A stretch of 54,655 nucleotides of DNA, taken from assembly GCA_027618565.1 (NCBI GenBank), contig JAQCEQ010000019.1, forward strand, positions 1-54,655, in the 5' to 3' direction. Position numbers and translations under genes: made by a program. Below, one piece after another: positions 1 to 8,691 of the stretch. The notes below the pieces were generated by a model, which was not told the origin of the DNA, searched no databases, and saw nothing but the letters and a program-made list of their open reading frames with translations. The stretch is from Planctomycetota bacterium. Its GTDB lineage: Bacteria; Planctomycetota; Phycisphaerae; Phycisphaerales; SM1A02. Positions within the stretch are counted from its first letter, which is position 1, and each line of letters starts with the position of its first letter.

Positions 1-143
1 CGCCTGCTCCCGCCGCTGCACCAGCGCTGCATGCCCAACCCGCAACGCCCTGAGCGCGCGCGTATGGGCGGCCGCGCAGTTCGTGCAGGGCCCCAGGCCC
101 CGAGCAGGAGCCCGAGGGTTGCTTCAGGGTGTTGCGCGGTTCG
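1..143. other. Window edge, no gene identified
   Basis: No gene with convincing coding character is visible here. The minus strand just after the stop codon of the peptidase gene stays open in the same frame. It reads ATLGLLLGAWGP, which resembles the end of a planctomycete dockerin-type repeat. This may be chance or a remnant of a longer protein. Confidence 0.4.
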
Positions 144-1541
144 TCACTTCCCCCGTCGATACCACTCCGTTGCAGTGGCCGCGAACTGGTCGGTGGTGAA
201 GCCAAAGTCTTCGGCAAGCGCTTGCTCCCACGGCTTGCCGCCCTTGACGGCTCGAATCCAGCGGCCAAAACGCTCCGGCTGCTGACGGATCATGAGTTCC
301 ACGACCGCGTACCCGACGGCGTAACCAACCGCGTTGGGGCCCGGCCACGATCGGTCCTGGTAACTCAGCCGCATGACCTGCGCCACATTGCCGCCAGAGC
401 GGATGAACTCGATGGCCTGAGGGCGGCGCATGCTGTCCACCTTGGACGATGGGAAGCTCACCGCAGCGATGTATTCCGAGAGTCCCTCATCCGCCCAGGC
501 GGGAAGCCGTGCAGCGGAGTGGTATCGGTGCGTGATGCCGTGGACCGCCTCGTGCAGCAGCACGGCATCGAACATGTCTTGGTCGTCGGACCAAAAGATA
601 TTGACGAAGACCTGCGGCCCGACCTGGTGGCAGAGCCCAACCACTCCGGGGGGTGTCATCTGCCCGAAGGCGGCGGCCTCCACAACTCGAAATGCTTCTT
701 CGTTGGGCTGGAGCAAGACCACGGCCTTTCCCCAGAAGAGGTTGAGCCCCGGCGGTATTCCAAACAACTCCAGCACCTTCTCGTACATCGCGTCAAGGCT
801 GCGCGCGCACTCTTGCACTGCCTCCGGGCGCGCTGCCGCGTAGAGCAGGAAGTATCGAGTCTCCACCAGCGTCGCGTTCACGCGGGCGGTCGCGCAAATC
901 TCCTCGGCGCGGCGCTTCATTGCCTCCACCGCCGCCTCATGTTCCGCGCGCGAGAGAATCGGCCACGGGGGCTGACCTCCCTGGTGGGCGGGGATTGATG
1001 AAGCCATCAGTTGGTGCCGGCGGATCCGCTCCGTGTGCTCCGCGTCGATGATGCGCTCTCGGGCGCGCGCCTTGGAAGCCTCAACCTCGCCCGCCAACGT
1101 GCGGTTTGACTTGAGGACTCGATCAAAGGCACGATCGGCCTCGTTGCCCTGGCCGGCCAGAGCCAGCAGCTCCGCCTTGAGGAGTTGGTCTTGCGGCTTC
1201 TTCTTGTCGTCGCCGATGAGTTTGTCGGCGAGCCGCTCAAGGTCATCCGGTTGGATCGACAGCCAGAGGACCGCGCTCGGCTCTGGTGGCGCGGCTACCG
1301 CGCCTTGGCCCTTCTTGGCGGAGAGCTGCACCGTGAACCCATCGACGCCGAACGCCGTTGCGCGTCCATCCAGCTTCGTGCCGTCGCGGAGGTCAGCGCG
1401 GATCGCGGTCGGCTTGTCAAGCGTCGTGGTTGCGCAGGCGGGGGTGGCCGGGGATCCCTGCATCGGCGCGAGCGCCGCCGCAGTCGGCGCAACCGTCGTC
1501 GCCACCAGCATCATCGAGAGGAGGGCGATGAGTGCTCGCAT
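144..1541 (-). CDS. Secreted HExxH zinc metallopeptidase (gluzincin-like)
   Basis: A 465-residue exported protein with an N-terminal signal peptide (about residues 1-25, hydrophobic with TAAALA at its end). Residues 330-334 are HEAVH, the HExxH zinc motif, followed by DEGLSEY with a probable third ligand Glu352. This spacing is typical of gluzincins such as the DUF1570-type peptidases common in planctomycetes. The middle (about 100-220) is helical and charged; the N-terminal 45-95 could be a small beta domain. The ATG start is supported by a TAGCCT element 6 bases upstream. The substrate is unknown; a periplasmic or surface location is inferred from the signal peptide. Confidence 0.75.
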   Translation of the reverse strand: MRALIALLSMMLVATTVAPTAAALAPMQGSPATPACATTTLDKPTAIRADLRDGTKLDGRATAFGVDGFTVQLSAKKGQGAVAAPPEPSAVLWLSIQPDDLERLADKLIGDDKKKPQDQLLKAELLALAGQGNEADRAFDRVLKSNRTLAGEVEASKARARERIIDAEHTERIRRHQLMASSIPAHQGGQPPWPILSRAEHEAAVEAMKRRAEEICATARVNATLVETRYFLLYAAARPEAVQECARSLDAMYEKVLELFGIPPGLNLFWGKAVVLLQPNEEAFRVVEAAAFGQMTPPGVVGLCHQVGPQVFVNIFWSDDQDMFDAVLLHEAVHGITHRYHSAARLPAWADEGLSEYIAAVSFPSSKVDSMRRPQAIEFIRSGGNVAQVMRLSYQDRSWPGPNAVGYAVGYAVVELMIRQQPERFGRWIRAVKGGKPWEQALAEDFGFTTDQFAATATEWYRRGK

Positions 1542-1547
1542 CGACAG

Positions 1548-1553
1548 AGGCTA
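1548..1553 (-). promoter_or_regulatory. TAGCCT -10-like element of the peptidase gene
   Basis: TANNNT hexamer 6 bases before the ATG at 1541. No Shine-Dalgarno sequence is seen, so a leaderless transcript is likely. The -35 is not recognisable. Confidence 0.45.
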
Positions 1554-1688
1554 GCCCAGCGGGAGGCACTGGCGACAGCAGCCGGCTGAACGGGCAGCGT
1601 GGTATGGTCTAGCGTGGCCAGCGCCTCGATTCATGCTCCGCGCAGGTCGTCCGAATCGCCGCTTCTGCGACCGTCGACGACGCGCCCC

Positions 1689-2636
1689 ATGCACATCCTG
1701 TTTCGGTACAGCGTGCCACTGGTCGCAGTGCACGCGCTTGCGCTGCTGGTGTTCGTTCCCGCGCTCTGGTCGTGGACCGGCTGCGTACTCTGCGTTGCTG
1801 GCATCCACGTCTTTGGGCAGACGATCACCATGGGATACCACCGGTTGCTCGCCCATCGGAGTTTCACCACCCCGCTCTGGTTCGAGCGCCTCCTCATCGT
1901 TGGCGCAATGTGCTGCCTCGAGGATTCGCCAGCACGATGGATCGCGACCCATCGCATGCATCACGCGCATTCGGATGAGGAGCAGGATCCGCACTCCCCG
2001 CTCGTCACCTTCTTATGGGGGCATCTCTGGTGGCTGTGCGTCCGAAATCATGCGATTCACCAATCGGCCAACTATCACCGATACGCGCGCGACATACTGA
2101 ACGATCCTTTCTACATGTGGATCGAGAAGCACCCGTTGAGTCCGTTCTTGATCTACCTTGGTCAATGCGCGTTGTACGCAGCCGCTGGGTTCGCGGTCGC
2201 GCTCTTGTGGACGGATGCCGCGGGTGCGGCGCTCTTCGCATCAAGTGTGGTGGTCTGGGGCGTGCTGCTGCGAACGGTGCTGGTGTGGCACATCACATGG
2301 AGTGTGAACAGCCTCACTCATCTCTTTGGCTATCGGAATCACAACACGGAGGAGCACAGCCAGAACAACTGGATCGTCGCCGTTGTGGCTGCGGGCGAGG
2401 GGTGGCATAACAATCACCACGCTGATCCTTCCTGCTGTTCCCTCCAGCATCGGTGGTGGGAGTTTGATCTGACCTATTGGGAGATTCGCGCATTGTCGAT
2501 TGTGGGGCTCACTCGCGATATCGTTCCGCGCCGTGACGTGCGTGCCGCAGAGGCGATCCGTGCGAGAGCGGCGGAGCCGAGCGAACGCAATACGATTCAC
2601 GAGAGTGCGAACGCGCGCTCTCCGTGTGCGGAGTGA
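1689..2636 (+). CDS. Membrane fatty acid (acyl-CoA type) desaturase
   Basis: A 315-residue integral membrane di-iron desaturase. The three histidine boxes of the acyl-CoA/acyl-lipid desaturase family are present: HRLLAH at 51-56, HRMHH at 88-92 and HNNHH at 239-243, separated by hydrophobic segments. It should introduce a cis double bond, probably delta-9, into membrane acyl chains using O2 and an external electron donor. The ATG at 1689 starts a hydrophobic segment. A TATGGT element at 1603-1608 lies 5 bases before an in-frame GTG at 1614, so a form 25 residues longer is possible. It is a single gene divergent from the peptidase. Confidence 0.88.
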   Translation: MHILFRYSVPLVAVHALALLVFVPALWSWTGCVLCVAGIHVFGQTITMGYHRLLAHRSFTTPLWFERLLIVGAMCCLEDSPARWIATHRMHHAHSDEEQDPHSPLVTFLWGHLWWLCVRNHAIHQSANYHRYARDILNDPFYMWIEKHPLSPFLIYLGQCALYAAAGFAVALLWTDAAGAALFASSVVVWGVLLRTVLVWHITWSVNSLTHLFGYRNHNTEEHSQNNWIVAVVAAGEGWHNNHHADPSCCSLQHRWWEFDLTYWEIRALSIVGLTRDIVPRRDVRAAEAIRARAAEPSERNTIHESANARSPCAE

Positions 2637-2708
2637 AAGCCCACAGCGCCGCGCGAGGGCGGTCTTCCCGCCCTGGCCCACCCCTCGAAATCCCTGCGTA
2701 CAAGCGAA

Positions 2709-2746
2709 AGACGCGCCCTCGTGATTAAGATCAGGAGGACGCGTCT
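2709..2746. terminator. Hairpin between desaturase and tRNA genes
   Basis: AGACGCG (2709-2715) pairs with CGCGTCT (2740-2746). Inside that stem, CCTC pairs with GAGG, with one mismatch between the two helices. It lies downstream of both convergent transcripts. No long T-run follows on either strand, so terminator function is only inferred. Confidence 0.35.
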
Positions 2747-2790
2747 CTCGTGCGTTTGGCGAGGGCTGCTGTTCGCAACCACTCTTGAAG

Positions 2791-2864
<74 letters not shown>

Positions 2865-2876
2865 GTAGAGAGCGAA

Positions 2877-2905
2877 AGTCTATCCCCAAGGGCAAGCCCC
2901 GTCAA
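2877..2905 (-). promoter_or_regulatory. Promoter of tRNA-fMet
   Basis: On the minus strand TTGACG (2905-2900) is separated by exactly 17 bases from TAGACT (2882-2877), which lies 12 bases before the tRNA 5' end. It overlaps the last codons of the transporter gene upstream. The -10 has the same TANNNT form seen before many protein genes here. Confidence 0.7.
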
Positions 2906-4668
2906 CCCGCAGGGGATCGCGGGTTTTCGGGTCGCACTTCGTCCCAGATCCGGTGGTGGTTCGTCTCCTTGAGGAAGATGGACCCGATGATGAATGTCAT
3001 GGCCGCGACGGCGATCGGGTAGTAGAGCCCGGCGTCGATGTCTTCGGTCAGCGCGACGACGGAGAGCCCGATCACCGGCAGCAATCCTCCGAAGACGCCG
3101 TTGCCGATGTGGTACGGAAGCGAGAGCGCGGTGTACCGGATTCGTGCGGGGAACGCTTCGACGAGGTAGGCGGCGATCGGCCCGTAGACCATCGTCACCA
3201 GGACAAGCTGGAGGAAGATGAGCCCGGCGAGTTGCCACGCCGTGGCGCTCTGGATGAGTGCGCCGAACGTGTCGAACGCAAGGACCTCGGTCGTGGGGAC
3301 CATCTGCCCATCGATCATTGATTGCGGCGAGAGGTTGATCGCGCCGGTCACTGCGTTTCTTTGCGAGGTCACCGCGACAACGTTGGACCCTGCCACCGAT
3401 TGCATCGCGTGGTAGATCGGGAGGTAGCTCACGGCCGCGAGCAGGCAGCCAGCCATCATCAACCGCTTTCGTCCGATCCGGTCGCTGAGGCTTCCCATCA
3501 CCACGAAGAGCGGCATCCCCGCGAGCAGTGCGACAGCGATGATGCAGTTCGCAGTCGTCGCATTGACCTTCAGGATCGTCAAGAGATAGAAGAGCGCATA
3601 GAACTGCCCCGTGTACCAGATCACTCCCTGCCCCGCGGTTGCGCCGAAGAGGGAGATCAGGACCCGCTTGAGGTTGTCCCACTGCGTGAAGGCCTCGCGG
3701 AGTGGGTGCGCCGAGGTCATGCCCGCCTGCTTGATGTGCAAGAAGATCGGCGACTCGCGCATTCGCATCCGGATGTAGACGGAGACCACCAGAAGGGCGA
3801 TCGAGATGAGGAAGGGAAGCCTCCATCCCCAGGCCTTGAATGCGTCGGGGCCGACCGCATGCTGCACGAGCAGGATGACCACCAGCGACATGAACAGGCC
3901 GAGCGTGGCGGTGATCTGGATGAAGCTGGTGTAGAAGCCGCGCTTTCGGTCAGGCACATGCTCCGCGACGTAGACGGCAGCGCCGCCATACTCGCCGCCG
4001 AGGGCAAGTCCCTGCAGGACGCGGATCACGAGGAGCGCAATCGGCGCGGCGATTCCTATTGATTCGTAGGTCGGGAGGAGACCGATCAGGGCCGTCGCGC
4101 CTCCCATGATGACGAGCGTCACGAGGAAGGCGTACTTGCGCCCGACTCGATCGCCGATGCGGCCGAAGACGAGTGCCCCGAACGGACGCACGACAAACCC
4201 AACAGCGAAGGTTGACAGGTAGGCGATCAGGGCAAGCGAGTCATTCCCACTTGGGTAGAAGAGTGGCGAGATGACGGTCGCCAGGCTCCCGAAGATGTAG
4301 AAGTCGTACCACTCGATCATCGTGCCGACGCTCGACGCGCCGATCACCGACCAGATCTGGCGCTTGGGGAGTTCGTCACCTGTGGCGCCGGGGGCCGAAT
4401 CGCCAGTGGCGGCCGGGCGTCGTGGCATGACGCGACGCCAGAGCATCGAACCCGTCTCCTTTGCTCTCGCCAGCGACCGCCGGGCCCACTCAAACTCCAG
4501 CGCGAGGAGCGCGAGCCCACCAAGCATGAGCGGCACGCCCGGCCCTGGGGTGAAGAGGAGGAGGAACCCGATGCCGAGCAGGGTGAATCCCGCGATCGAT
4601 ATCCACACCCTCCGAAGGAGCCGTACGCTGGGGGAAGGGGTGTTGGGTGTGCGCGGCGGCGCATTCAT
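2902..4668 (-). CDS. MFS transporter (metabolite:H+ symporter type) with N-terminal PGPGW domain
   Basis: 588 residues. The first 80 or so residues form two hydrophobic helices around LLLFTPGPGVPLMLGG and EFEWARR, the signature of the small PGPGW membrane domain. From about residue 100 there is a 12-helix MFS carrier. GTMIEWYDFYIFG and GRIGDRVGRK place it in the MHS subfamily (proline/betaine, alpha-ketoglutarate and related proton symporters). A second copy of the loop motif, GSLSDRIGRKR, starts the C-terminal half. A large periplasmic loop rich in Asn/Gln/Val follows helix 8. The start at 4668 is supported by a TACGAT element 8 bases upstream. The substrate cannot be read from sequence. The fusion order is unusual; see findings. 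Confidence 0.85.
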   Translation of the reverse strand: MNAPPRTPNTPSPSVRLLRRVWISIAGFTLLGIGFLLLFTPGPGVPLMLGGLALLALEFEWARRSLARAKETGSMLWRRVMPRRPAATGDSAPGATGDELPKRQIWSVIGASSVGTMIEWYDFYIFGSLATVISPLFYPSGNDSLALIAYLSTFAVGFVVRPFGALVFGRIGDRVGRKYAFLVTLVIMGGATALIGLLPTYESIGIAAPIALLVIRVLQGLALGGEYGGAAVYVAEHVPDRKRGFYTSFIQITATLGLFMSLVVILLVQHAVGPDAFKAWGWRLPFLISIALLVVSVYIRMRMRESPIFLHIKQAGMTSAHPLREAFTQWDNLKRVLISLFGATAGQGVIWYTGQFYALFYLLTILKVNATTANCIIAVALLAGMPLFVVMGSLSDRIGRKRLMMAGCLLAAVSYLPIYHAMQSVAGSNVVAVTSQRNAVTGAINLSPQSMIDGQMVPTTEVLAFDTFGALIQSATAWQLAGLIFLQLVLVTMVYGPIAAYLVEAFPARIRYTALSLPYHIGNGVFGGLLPVIGLSVVALTEDIDAGLYYPIAVAAMTFIIGSIFLKETNHHRIWDEVRPENPRSPAG

Positions 4669-4676
4669 CGCAGTCG

Positions 4677-4682
4677 ATCGTA
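4677..4682 (-). promoter_or_regulatory. TACGAT -10-like element of the PGPGW-MFS gene
   Basis: TANNNT hexamer 8 bases before the ATG at 4668; it supports this start over the ORF extension upstream. Confidence 0.45.
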
Positions 4683-4730
4683 CGCAGAGCCGCGGCGACG
4701 ACCGCCGGCCGCTCCAGCCACCCGCCGGTC

Positions 4731-5687
4731 TCACCGATCCCGGTGCACTTGATGGCATGTCCTGCAGGACTCTTGGATGACCCCAAGCGCGGCGGCAGCG
4801 GCGCGCACTTCGGCATCGTGGATCCCGGCAACATCGATTCCCGCTCCGCCGTGCTCGACATCGTCTGCCATCGAAGCGCTCGTGAGAAACGCTTCCAGCG
4901 CCTGCGCCTCGCCAGCCAGCTCAAGCAACGCGAGTTCCACTCCCTCCGCGTGGCCCCGCCCCTGAGCGGCGCACAGCCGCAGCGCATCCGCGAACGCGCC
5001 CGCGTCGGCCGCCGCCGGAGGCTCGCCGCGCGTGATGGACGCGTGCATCGCATTGATCCGACTCTCCATCTCACCCATCAGTCGCACAAACTCCGCGGGC
5101 GGAACGGTGGTGTTCCAGGCAAGGGGCACGGCTGCGAGTGCGTCCTCCGTCTCCACCTGGAGCGCCTCTTGCTCCAGCGCATCCCGCCACAGTCCGGGGT
5201 ACCCCGGTGAGGTCCCTGCCAGTATGAGTGCGGCTTCCGCCTCGGCAACACTGGTGCCCAGGGCTCGCATCGCCGTCGCGGCGGCGGCCGGAGATCGATG
5301 TGCCCCGTGGTGACAATGAATGGCCAGGCTCCTGTTGCGCGCTCGCGACTCCAACGCAGCCCGTGAGATCGCCAGCGTCACGGCTTCCGGAACGCCGTCG
5401 TAGGAGAAGGGGAGGTGAAGCACCTTCAGCCCAGCGCGATTCGCTGCCTCGATGTCCGGCTCCGAGCCATCCACGCAGATGAGCGTGTCCACGCGGTGCT
5501 CCACCAGCCAGGCGCGGCAGGCATCGTCAGGCGCCCCGCAGCTCACGAAGGTGTCATCCAAGATCAGCGCGTTGCAGGGGCCGCGAACGGGCTCACCGAG
5601 ACCGGACCCATCCGAGGTCACAGGCCGACCGGCGCACGCAGCGAGCATCCAGGCCACCATCATCGCCTGCAGAAACCGCGTCGCCAT
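4731..5687 (-). CDS. Lipoprotein with dual-specificity phosphatase domain and C-terminal cytochrome c'-like haem motif
   Basis: 318 residues. The N-terminus MATRFLQAMMVAWMLAACAG is a lipoprotein signal with lipobox LAAC (Cys18). Residues 35-175 look like a dual-specificity/tyrosine phosphatase. The P-loop HCHHGAHRSP (124-133) has the C-X5-R signature (Cys125, Arg131), and Asp97 is a candidate general acid. Residues 190-318 are helical, and CRTCH (308-312) near the C-terminus is a CxxCH haem-c site placed as in cytochrome c'. Both parts lie in one uninterrupted frame. The long ORF extending further upstream is a shadow of ettA; the ATG at 5687 with TACGCT 6 bases upstream is the credible start. 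A periplasmic redox-linked phosphatase is inferred; the substrate is unknown. Confidence 0.75.
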   Translation of the reverse strand: MATRFLQAMMVAWMLAACAGRPVTSDGSGLGEPVRGPCNALILDDTFVSCGAPDDACRAWLVEHRVDTLICVDGSEPDIEAANRAGLKVLHLPFSYDGVPEAVTLAISRAALESRARNRSLAIHCHHGAHRSPAAAATAMRALGTSVAEAEAALILAGTSPGYPGLWRDALEQEALQVETEDALAAVPLAWNTTVPPAEFVRLMGEMESRINAMHASITRGEPPAAADAGAFADALRLCAAQGRGHAEGVELALLELAGEAQALEAFLTSASMADDVEHGGAGIDVAGIHDAEVRAAAAALGVIQESCRTCHQVHRDR

Positions 5688-5693
5688 GCCGCG

Positions 5694-5699
5694 AGCGTA
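5694..5699 (-). promoter_or_regulatory. TACGCT -10-like element of the phosphatase-cytochrome gene
   Basis: TANNNT hexamer 6 bases before the ATG at 5687, inside the 39-base gap shared with the divergent ettA. Confidence 0.45.
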
Positions 5700-5710
5700 G
5701 CGCCTTCCGA

Positions 5711-5716
5711 TACCAT
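5711..5716 (+). promoter_or_regulatory. TACCAT -10-like element of ettA
   Basis: TANNNT hexamer 10 bases before the ettA ATG at 5727. No Shine-Dalgarno sequence lies between. Confidence 0.4.
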
Positions 5717-5726
5717 CCCCGCCCCC

Positions 5727-7463
5727 ATGGCCAAAGGTGGAAACAAGGCTGGCAGCAAGCGCGACAGCGACGCCGTGTCCACGCAGAAGGGCACGACCCG
5801 CATCATCTATTCGATGCAGGGCGTCACCAAGACCGTCCAGAAGAAGACGATTCTGAAGGACATCTGGCTCTCGTACTACTACGGCGCCAAGATTGGGGTG
5901 CTGGGCCTCAACGGCAGCGGCAAGTCGACCCTCTTGCGACTCATGGCCGGGCTGGACAAGGAGTTCGAGGGCAAGATCGAGCGCGCGCAGGGCTACACCG
6001 TCGGCTTCCTCGAGCAGGAGCCGCTGGCCAACGAGACCCGCACGGTCATCGAGGTGGTCCGCGAGGGCCTCGGCGAGACCTTTGCGCTCCTCAAGGAGTT
6101 TGACGAGATCGCGGAGAAGTTCGCCACCGACCTCACTCCGGAGCAGATGGACAAACTGCTCACTCGACAGGGAGAGTTGCAGGAGCGGCTGGACTTTCTG
6201 GATGCGTGGACGATCGACAACCAGCTGGACATGGCGATGGAGGCGATGCGATGCCCGCCCCCGGAGGCTTCGCTGGACAAGGTGTCCGGCGGCGAGCGCC
6301 GACGCGTCGCGCTCACTCGACTTTTGCTGCAGAAGCCGGATGTCCTGTTGCTGGACGAGCCCACCAACCACCTGGACGCCGAGAGCGTGCAGTGGCTGGA
6401 GCAACATCTGGCGCGCTACGTGGGCACGGTGATCGCAGTCACCCACGACCGCTACTTCCTGGACAATGTCGCCGGGTGGATCCTGGAGCTGGACCGTGGC
6501 GTGGGCATCCCCTACGAGGGGAACTACACGAACTGGCTGGAGCAGAAGCGTGCGCGGTTGGCGACGGAGGAGAAGCAGGCGAGCGCGCGAGCAAAGACGC
6601 TTGACCACGAGTTGGAGTGGATCCGCCAGAACCCCAAGGGACGGCAGAGCAAGAGCAAGGCCCGCATCGCCAACTACGAGAAACTCCTCGGCGATCAGCA
6701 CTCCCGCCAGATTGCCCAAGAGCTGGAGATCTTCATTCCGCCGGGACCGCGGCTTGGCAATGTGGTGATCCAGGCGCGCGAAGTCTTCAAGGGATTTGGC
6801 GAGACGCTCCTCATGGAGGGCACGACCTTTGACATCCCGCCGGGCGCGATCGTGGGCGTCATCGGCCCCAACGGTGCCGGCAAGACCACTCTCTTCAAGA
6901 TGATCATGGGGATGGAGAAGCCCGATGGCGGACAGTTCATCGTGGGCGACACGGTGTCGCTGGGGTATGTGGAGCAGTTGCGAGATTCGATTCCAAAGGG
7001 CGCCTCCATCTGGGAAGCGATTTCCGGCGGCGACGAGGAGATCATGCTCGGTCCCGTGAAGATCAACAGCCGCGCCTATGTCGCGCGATTCGGTTTCTCC
7101 GGCACCGACCAGTCCAAGAGTGTGGACGTACTCTCCGGCGGCGAGCGCAACCGAATCCACTTGGCGCGCATGCTGCGGCAGGGGGCCAATGTCATCCTTT
7201 TCGACGAGCCGACCAACGACCTAGATATCAATGTGTTGCGAGCTCTCGAGGAAGCCATCGAGAATTTTGGCGGCACCGCCGTCGTCATCAGCCACGACCG
7301 GTGGTTCCTTGATCGTGTCGCCACGCACATCCTGGCGTTTGAGGGCGACAGCAAGGTCACCTTCTTCCCCGGCAACTTCAGCGAGTACGAGGCTGACCGC
7401 GTTCGCCGGCTGGGCGACCTCGTGCCCAGCCGCGTGAAGTACCGCAAGCTGTCCCGGTCCTGA
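5727..7463 (+). CDS. ettA: Energy-dependent translational throttle protein EttA (ABC-F)
   Basis: 578 residues with two soluble ABC ATPase cassettes and no membrane segments, as in ABC-F proteins that bind the ribosomal E site and gate the first elongation step according to energy state. Walker A motifs are GLNGSGKST (60-68) and GPNGAGKTT; signatures are SGGERRRVAL and SGGERNRIHL; Walker B regions are LLLDEPTNHLD and ILFDEPTNDLD. The linker (about 245-310) contains RQNPKGRQSKSKARI, the EttA-type P-site interaction motif. Length is close to the E. coli protein (555). The start MAKGGNKAG is preceded by TACCAT. It stands alone, convergent with the M24 peptidase gene. Confidence 0.93.
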   Translation: MAKGGNKAGSKRDSDAVSTQKGTTRIIYSMQGVTKTVQKKTILKDIWLSYYYGAKIGVLGLNGSGKSTLLRLMAGLDKEFEGKIERAQGYTVGFLEQEPLANETRTVIEVVREGLGETFALLKEFDEIAEKFATDLTPEQMDKLLTRQGELQERLDFLDAWTIDNQLDMAMEAMRCPPPEASLDKVSGGERRRVALTRLLLQKPDVLLLDEPTNHLDAESVQWLEQHLARYVGTVIAVTHDRYFLDNVAGWILELDRGVGIPYEGNYTNWLEQKRARLATEEKQASARAKTLDHELEWIRQNPKGRQSKSKARIANYEKLLGDQHSRQIAQELEIFIPPGPRLGNVVIQAREVFKGFGETLLMEGTTFDIPPGAIVGVIGPNGAGKTTLFKMIMGMEKPDGGQFIVGDTVSLGYVEQLRDSIPKGASIWEAISGGDEEIMLGPVKINSRAYVARFGFSGTDQSKSVDVLSGGERNRIHLARMLRQGANVILFDEPTNDLDINVLRALEEAIENFGGTAVVISHDRWFLDRVATHILAFEGDSKVTFFPGNFSEYEADRVRRLGDLVPSRVKYRKLSRS

Positions 7464-7512
7464 CCAGGGACTCCGATTCTCACCAACTTCCGTGAGGGGG
7501 CACCCTCTCCGC

Positions 7513-8691
7513 CTACTCCCAGTCCAGTCCTTCGGGAATCGAGTTCAGGCTCTCGCATCCGTCCTCAGTCACGATCACCATGTCCTCCACTCGCACGCCG
7601 CCGATGCCGTCGGCGTAGAGGCCGGGCTCGATGGTCAGCGTATCCCCGACGACCAGCATCGGCCCCTTGGCCGCCAGCAGCGGCGGCTCGTGGACCTCCA
7701 GTCCGATGCCGTGTCCGGTCCCGTGCGTCATTCGACACCAGTTGCGTTCACCTTCTGCCGGCAATCCCATCGCAAACCCGTGCGCGGCCATCACGCGCGC
7801 CGTCACGCCATGCACCGCTTCACCAGTGACCCCCGCGCGTGTCGCCGCCGTGGCCGCGGCCTTGGCTTCCACCACCGCCGCGTGCATGCGCACCAGTTCC
7901 GGTCGAGCCGCAGCCGTGCCACCATGCACCACGGTCCTCGTGCAGTCGCCCCAGTAGCGAGTCGACTTGTTGCGAGGAAAGATGTCGACGATCACGGGCT
8001 CGCCAGTCCGCAGCGTGCCGTGGCCATGGTCGTGGCAGTCCGCGCCCTGAGGCCCGCCCGCAACGATCCCCGTTGGGTTCTCGTAGCCACGCTCCAGGAG
8101 CCAGACATCGATGATCGATCGCAGCCGTTCGCTCGTCAGGTCCGTGCCATCGTGCTGCAACACTCCCCCAGCGCCGGCCCTAGCCCTCCCCACGATCCGG
8201 CACGCCATGTCCATCGCTCGCTCCGTCACCGCCTGCGCCTCGCGCAGCCAGCCGACTTCCTGGGCATCTTTTGCTCGCCGTTCCAGCACGCCAAGGTCCT
8301 GGTCACATGTCACCGAGATCCCGCGCGCCACCAAGTGATGCCAGAAGAGCGCCGGCAGCGATCGATCGCACCGCACGGCCTGTATGCCCCTGCGCGTCAG
8401 GCACTCTGCCAACGCCTGCGCCGTGGCCACTTCGCGGTCGCCGGACAGGCCGCCTGAGATCTCGAAATCCCCCGGCGCAAACACTTCATCGGCCCGCGCA
8501 GACTGTCGCGCTCGCGAGACTTCGATGTCGCGAATGAGGAGTGTGCGCGCGGCGGCGCGGTCGCCACCACCCGGATTGATCACCAGCGCAGCGGGGTCTC
8601 CAACGGAAAACCGGATCTGCCAGAAGAGCGACAGGTTGCTCGCCGGAATCCCGGCAAACACGGCAACTGGCGGCTGCGCCATCGTGCTCAA
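7513..8691 (-). CDS. M24 family metallopeptidase (Xaa-Pro aminopeptidase-like)
   Basis: 392 residues. The C-terminal half has the pita-bread fold metal ligands in order: Asp236 (VIVDIF), Asp249 (GDCTRT), His327 (HGTGHGIGLEVHE), Glu355 (TIEPGLY) and Glu369 (VRVEDM). The N-terminal 150 residues form a creatinase/prolidase-type domain. It probably removes N-terminal residues before proline or cleaves dipeptides in the cytoplasm. The TTG at 8691 overlaps the upstream stop (TTGA), which suggests translational coupling; an ATG nine bases downstream (8682) is the alternative start. It is the last gene of the envelope operon, with no obvious functional link to lipid A. Confidence 0.87.
   Translation of the reverse strand: MSTMAQPPVAVFAGIPASNLSLFWQIRFSVGDPAALVINPGGGDRAAARTLLIRDIEVSRARQSARADEVFAPGDFEISGGLSGDREVATAQALAECLTRRGIQAVRCDRSLPALFWHHLVARGISVTCDQDLGVLERRAKDAQEVGWLREAQAVTERAMDMACRIVGRARAGAGGVLQHDGTDLTSERLRSIIDVWLLERGYENPTGIVAGGPQGADCHDHGHGTLRTGEPVIVDIFPRNKSTRYWGDCTRTVVHGGTAAARPELVRMHAAVVEAKAAATAATRAGVTGEAVHGVTARVMAAHGFAMGLPAEGERNWCRMTHGTGHGIGLEVHEPPLLAAKGPMLVVGDTLTIEPGLYADGIGGVRVEDMVIVTEDGCESLNSIPEGLDWE

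Noticed and set aside
2656-2674. AGGGCGG/CCGCCCT hairpin after the desaturase gene
   Set aside because: A 7-bp GC stem without a T-run is common by chance in this composition; the larger hairpin at 2709 is the better candidate.
5688-7160. Extension of the phosphatase-cytochrome frame by 491 codons
   Set aside because: It lies entirely antisense to ettA, and a lipoprotein signal plus -10 element mark the start at 5687.
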